NCBI GenBank assembly: GCA_943332105.1
Contig: CALQOD010000025.1
Span: 1-34,063, forward strand
Direction of reading: 5' to 3'
Length of the DNA: 34,063 nucleotides
Source of the DNA: Chitinophaga pinensis
Lineage (GTDB): Bacteria; Bacteroidota; Bacteroidia; AKYH767-A; OLB10
The translations under genes were made by a program, and so were the position numbers. This document shows, piece by piece, positions 32,516-34,063 of the stretch (the stretch's first letter is position 1; each line of letters starts with the position of its first letter). The notes beneath the pieces are model-generated. The model did not search any database. It was not told the DNA's origin and saw nothing but the letters and a program-made list of their open reading frames with translations.

Positions 32516-33223
32516 ATGTTAGCCCAAAACTCTCTAGTTCTATTTTTAAGTGTGATAGCTGGTGGTGGCTTGTTTTTTATTTTGAAGAAAATACCACAAC
32601 ATTTTTTGAAATTAACGCTTTCTTTTTCAGGTGCATTTTTATTTTCTATAACAGTTTTACATCTGATGCCAGAAGTATATCAGCAAACGGATTACAAAAT
32701 TGGAATTTGGATTATGATTGGTTTTTTCCTGCAAATTGTATTAGAGTTTTTCTCTGAGGGGATTGAACACGGGCATGTACATATTCATGAGCATCGGCAT
32801 AATTTCCCATTAGCAATGATGTTAAGTCTGTGCTTGCACAGCTTTTTAGAAGCGATGCCATTATCAGCTAACAATAATGGAAACAATAATTTATTGATCG
32901 GAATTGCCATGCATCATATTCCTGTTGCATTTGCATTTGTGAGCATGCTGGTACAATCAGGGGTTAAGCGTAATAATGCCTTTTTATTCTTAGCTCTTTT
33001 TGGATTGATGGGCCCATTGGGTGCATCGACATCTTTTATTCTTGGTGCAGGTATGGTTCCTTTCCTAACTGCAATAGCTCCTAAAATAATGGCGATAGTA
33101 ATTGGAATCTTTTTACATATATCTACTACTATTTTATTCGAATCGAGCGCTAACCACCGATTCAATTTTATGAAAATGGTAGTCATTGTAATTGGAGGAT
33201 TGGCAGGTATTTTACTCAGCTGA
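32516..33223 (+). CDS. ZIP family divalent metal transporter
   Basis: The predicted protein has 235 aa with about seven or eight hydrophobic segments. The His-rich loop at 85-95 (H-G-H-V-H-I-H-E-H-R-H) and the metal-site helices H-S-F-L-E-A-M-P (from residue 108) and H-H-I-P-V-A-F are ZIP features. It likely imports Zn2+ or a related cation into the cytosol; the usual H-E-I-P-E-G motif is altered to H-H-I-P-V-A, so the preference may differ. It is co-transcribed with the methyltransferase, and its 3' end overlaps the convergent gene by 12 nt. Confidence 0.9.
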   Translation: MLAQNSLVLFLSVIAGGGLFFILKKIPQHFLKLTLSFSGAFLFSITVLHLMPEVYQQTDYKIGIWIMIGFFLQIVLEFFSEGIEHGHVHIHEHRHNFPLAMMLSLCLHSFLEAMPLSANNNGNNNLLIGIAMHHIPVAFAFVSMLVQSGVKRNNAFLFLALFGLMGPLGASTSFILGAGMVPFLTAIAPKIMAIVIGIFLHISTTILFESSANHRFNFMKMVVIVIGGLAGILLS

Positions 33224-34063
33224 TTTTTTAGATACAAGCATATAACCTCTTAACGACGAAATTGATTTTTCATTCTTTTTTTTATCAAAATTAACTGACA
33301 ACCCTTCAATTTCAAATTGATAATTAAACTTTTTACTTGAAGTATTTATTTGCATATAAGAATTTGCTGCATTATCATGTTGACCATATTCAGCCCTTAA
33401 GTTCTTAAAAGTGTTTTCTAAAAATATGGTGTCAGAACTTTGTTTGTTTATATTTATAATAATTGCAAAAAGCTTTTTATCATATTCAATATTGTAAGGT
33501 AAAGTATCAATATACCCCTTATCAAAATAAGAATTGTTTTCAGGATAAATACTAACGGGGAAATAATAATCAAAAGCCGTCACCATTTTACCTTCATGGC
33601 GCGTACAGGAGTAATCATAATTCATGTCAATATCATTATCCTTACTTACGATTTCAATGCTACTGTCAACCCCAATTAATGCTAAAACACGAGCTGTTTT
33701 ATTAAAATACTCATCACTTTTTTCTTTAGTGATATCTGATAAGTTCTGCGTAAACAAATCCTGAATACTTACTACACCGTGAACATTAATCATGTAATCT
33801 ACGATAGAAGCAATTTCCTTTTGATCCACCTTCTTAATTTCCTTCTTGGTTTTAACAGCTTTGCCATTAATAAGCATACGATTTTTTTCAAGAAGATTTT
33901 CTAATCGCAAATGCTGATTTAACGAACTTACCTGATATGCATTCCAGGGTCCGAAGCCTGATATCAATACAGCAAAAAACAAACTTAGAGGAACGAACTT
34001 AATATTTTTCCTGCGACTAATCAAAAAATACAATGCAACAATTAAAAGCCACAAAGAAAGTAC
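33212..34063 (-). CDS. DUF4153-like membrane protein, C-terminal part (runs off right edge)
   Basis: 283 codons are visible and the reading frame stays open to the edge, so the 5' part is missing. The visible part begins with two hydrophobic segments (L-W-L-L-I-V-A-L-Y-F-L-I-S-R-R-K-N-I and V-P-L-S-L-F-F-A-V-L), then F-G-P-W-N-A-Y-Q-V-S, as in Bacteroidota DUF4153 proteins. A soluble, probably periplasmic domain follows, ending in a strand-rich region. The TTG at 34054 is an internal Leu codon, not the start. The function of DUF4153 proteins is unknown. Confidence 0.75.
   Translation of the reverse strand, partial: VLSLWLLIVALYFLISRRKNIKFVPLSLFFAVLISGFGPWNAYQVSSLNQHLRLENLLEKNRMLINGKAVKTKKEIKKVDQKEIASIVDYMINVHGVVSIQDLFTQNLSDITKEKSDEYFNKTARVLALIGVDSSIEIVSKDNDIDMNYDYSCTRHEGKMVTAFDYYFPVSIYPENNSYFDKGYIDTLPYNIEYDKKLFAIIININKQSSDTIFLENTFKNLRAEYGQHDNAANSYMQINTSSKKFNYQFEIEGLSVNFDKKKNEKSISSLRGYMLVSKKSAE

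Noticed and set aside
1-34063. tRNA, rRNA, riboswitch or prophage genes
   Set aside because: I looked for cloverleaf-like, rRNA-like and known riboswitch-like segments in the intergenic regions and saw none. Reading by eye can miss diverged riboswitches.

Overview
The window is a 34 kb piece of an AT-rich bacterial chromosome from the phylum Bacteroidota. The gene content supports this: a TonB-dependent receptor with an N-terminal carboxypeptidase-regulatory-like domain, a TIGR02757/DUF2400 protein, a YceI protein, a YwqK/MORN-like protein, a DUF4153-like membrane protein and several lineage-type TPR proteins. The non-coding DNA agrees. Start codons lack Shine-Dalgarno sequences, and upstream regions repeatedly carry the Bacteroidota -7 box TAnnTTTG. 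I see no tRNA, rRNA, CRISPR array, transposase, integrase or phage gene. This is mostly core-genome DNA, not an accessory island.

Layout. 1-83 (-) is the start of a PhoH-like ATPase cut by the left edge. 281-2568 (+) holds a GT9 heptosyltransferase-like enzyme, a secreted YceI protein and a conserved hypothetical. 2565-4097 (-) is a large helical-repeat hypothetical. 4151-5509 (+) holds a small hypothetical, a 351-bp gene-free AT-rich stretch with a possible small RNA, and a DUF2400 protein. 5510-7155 (-) holds an FKBP lipoprotein followed by a TPR protein and a small secreted protein. 7290-11990 (+) holds uvrB, a membrane protein, a beta-propeller protein and an FAD oxidoreductase. 11971-18290 (-) holds an SDR, a GH2-like glycosidase with an aberrant C terminus, uvrA and a Ste24-like M48 protease. 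18425-24428 (+) is a long run: TPR protein, ComA-type phosphosulfolactate synthase, rhodanese, DedA and aroE, nearly all overlapping or abutting, then a DUF6580 membrane protein, Mrp/ApbC and a NifU-domain protein. A YwqK-like protein (-) and a TonB-dependent receptor (+) are divergent. Then come corA-priA (-), a methyltransferase and a ZIP transporter (+), and a truncated DUF4153-like protein (-) at the right edge.

Functional themes. uvrA and uvrB supply two of the three UvrABC subunits from separate transcription units. Mrp and the NifU-domain protein form an Fe-S cluster carrier pair. ComA next to a rhodanese suggests C3-sulfonate or sulfur chemistry, but no ComB, ComC or ComDE is present. 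CorA and ZIP are divalent-metal transporters.

The most notable points are architectural. All six convergent gene pairs abut or overlap by 0-20 bp, while all four clear intrinsic terminators lie between co-directional genes. Several genes start 4-7 nt after a perfect -7 box, which suggests leaderless mRNAs. The GH2-like gene appears frameshifted into the uvrA promoter. I did not find a convincing new multi-gene system. The ComA-rhodanese operon and the small-RNA candidate are the best leads.
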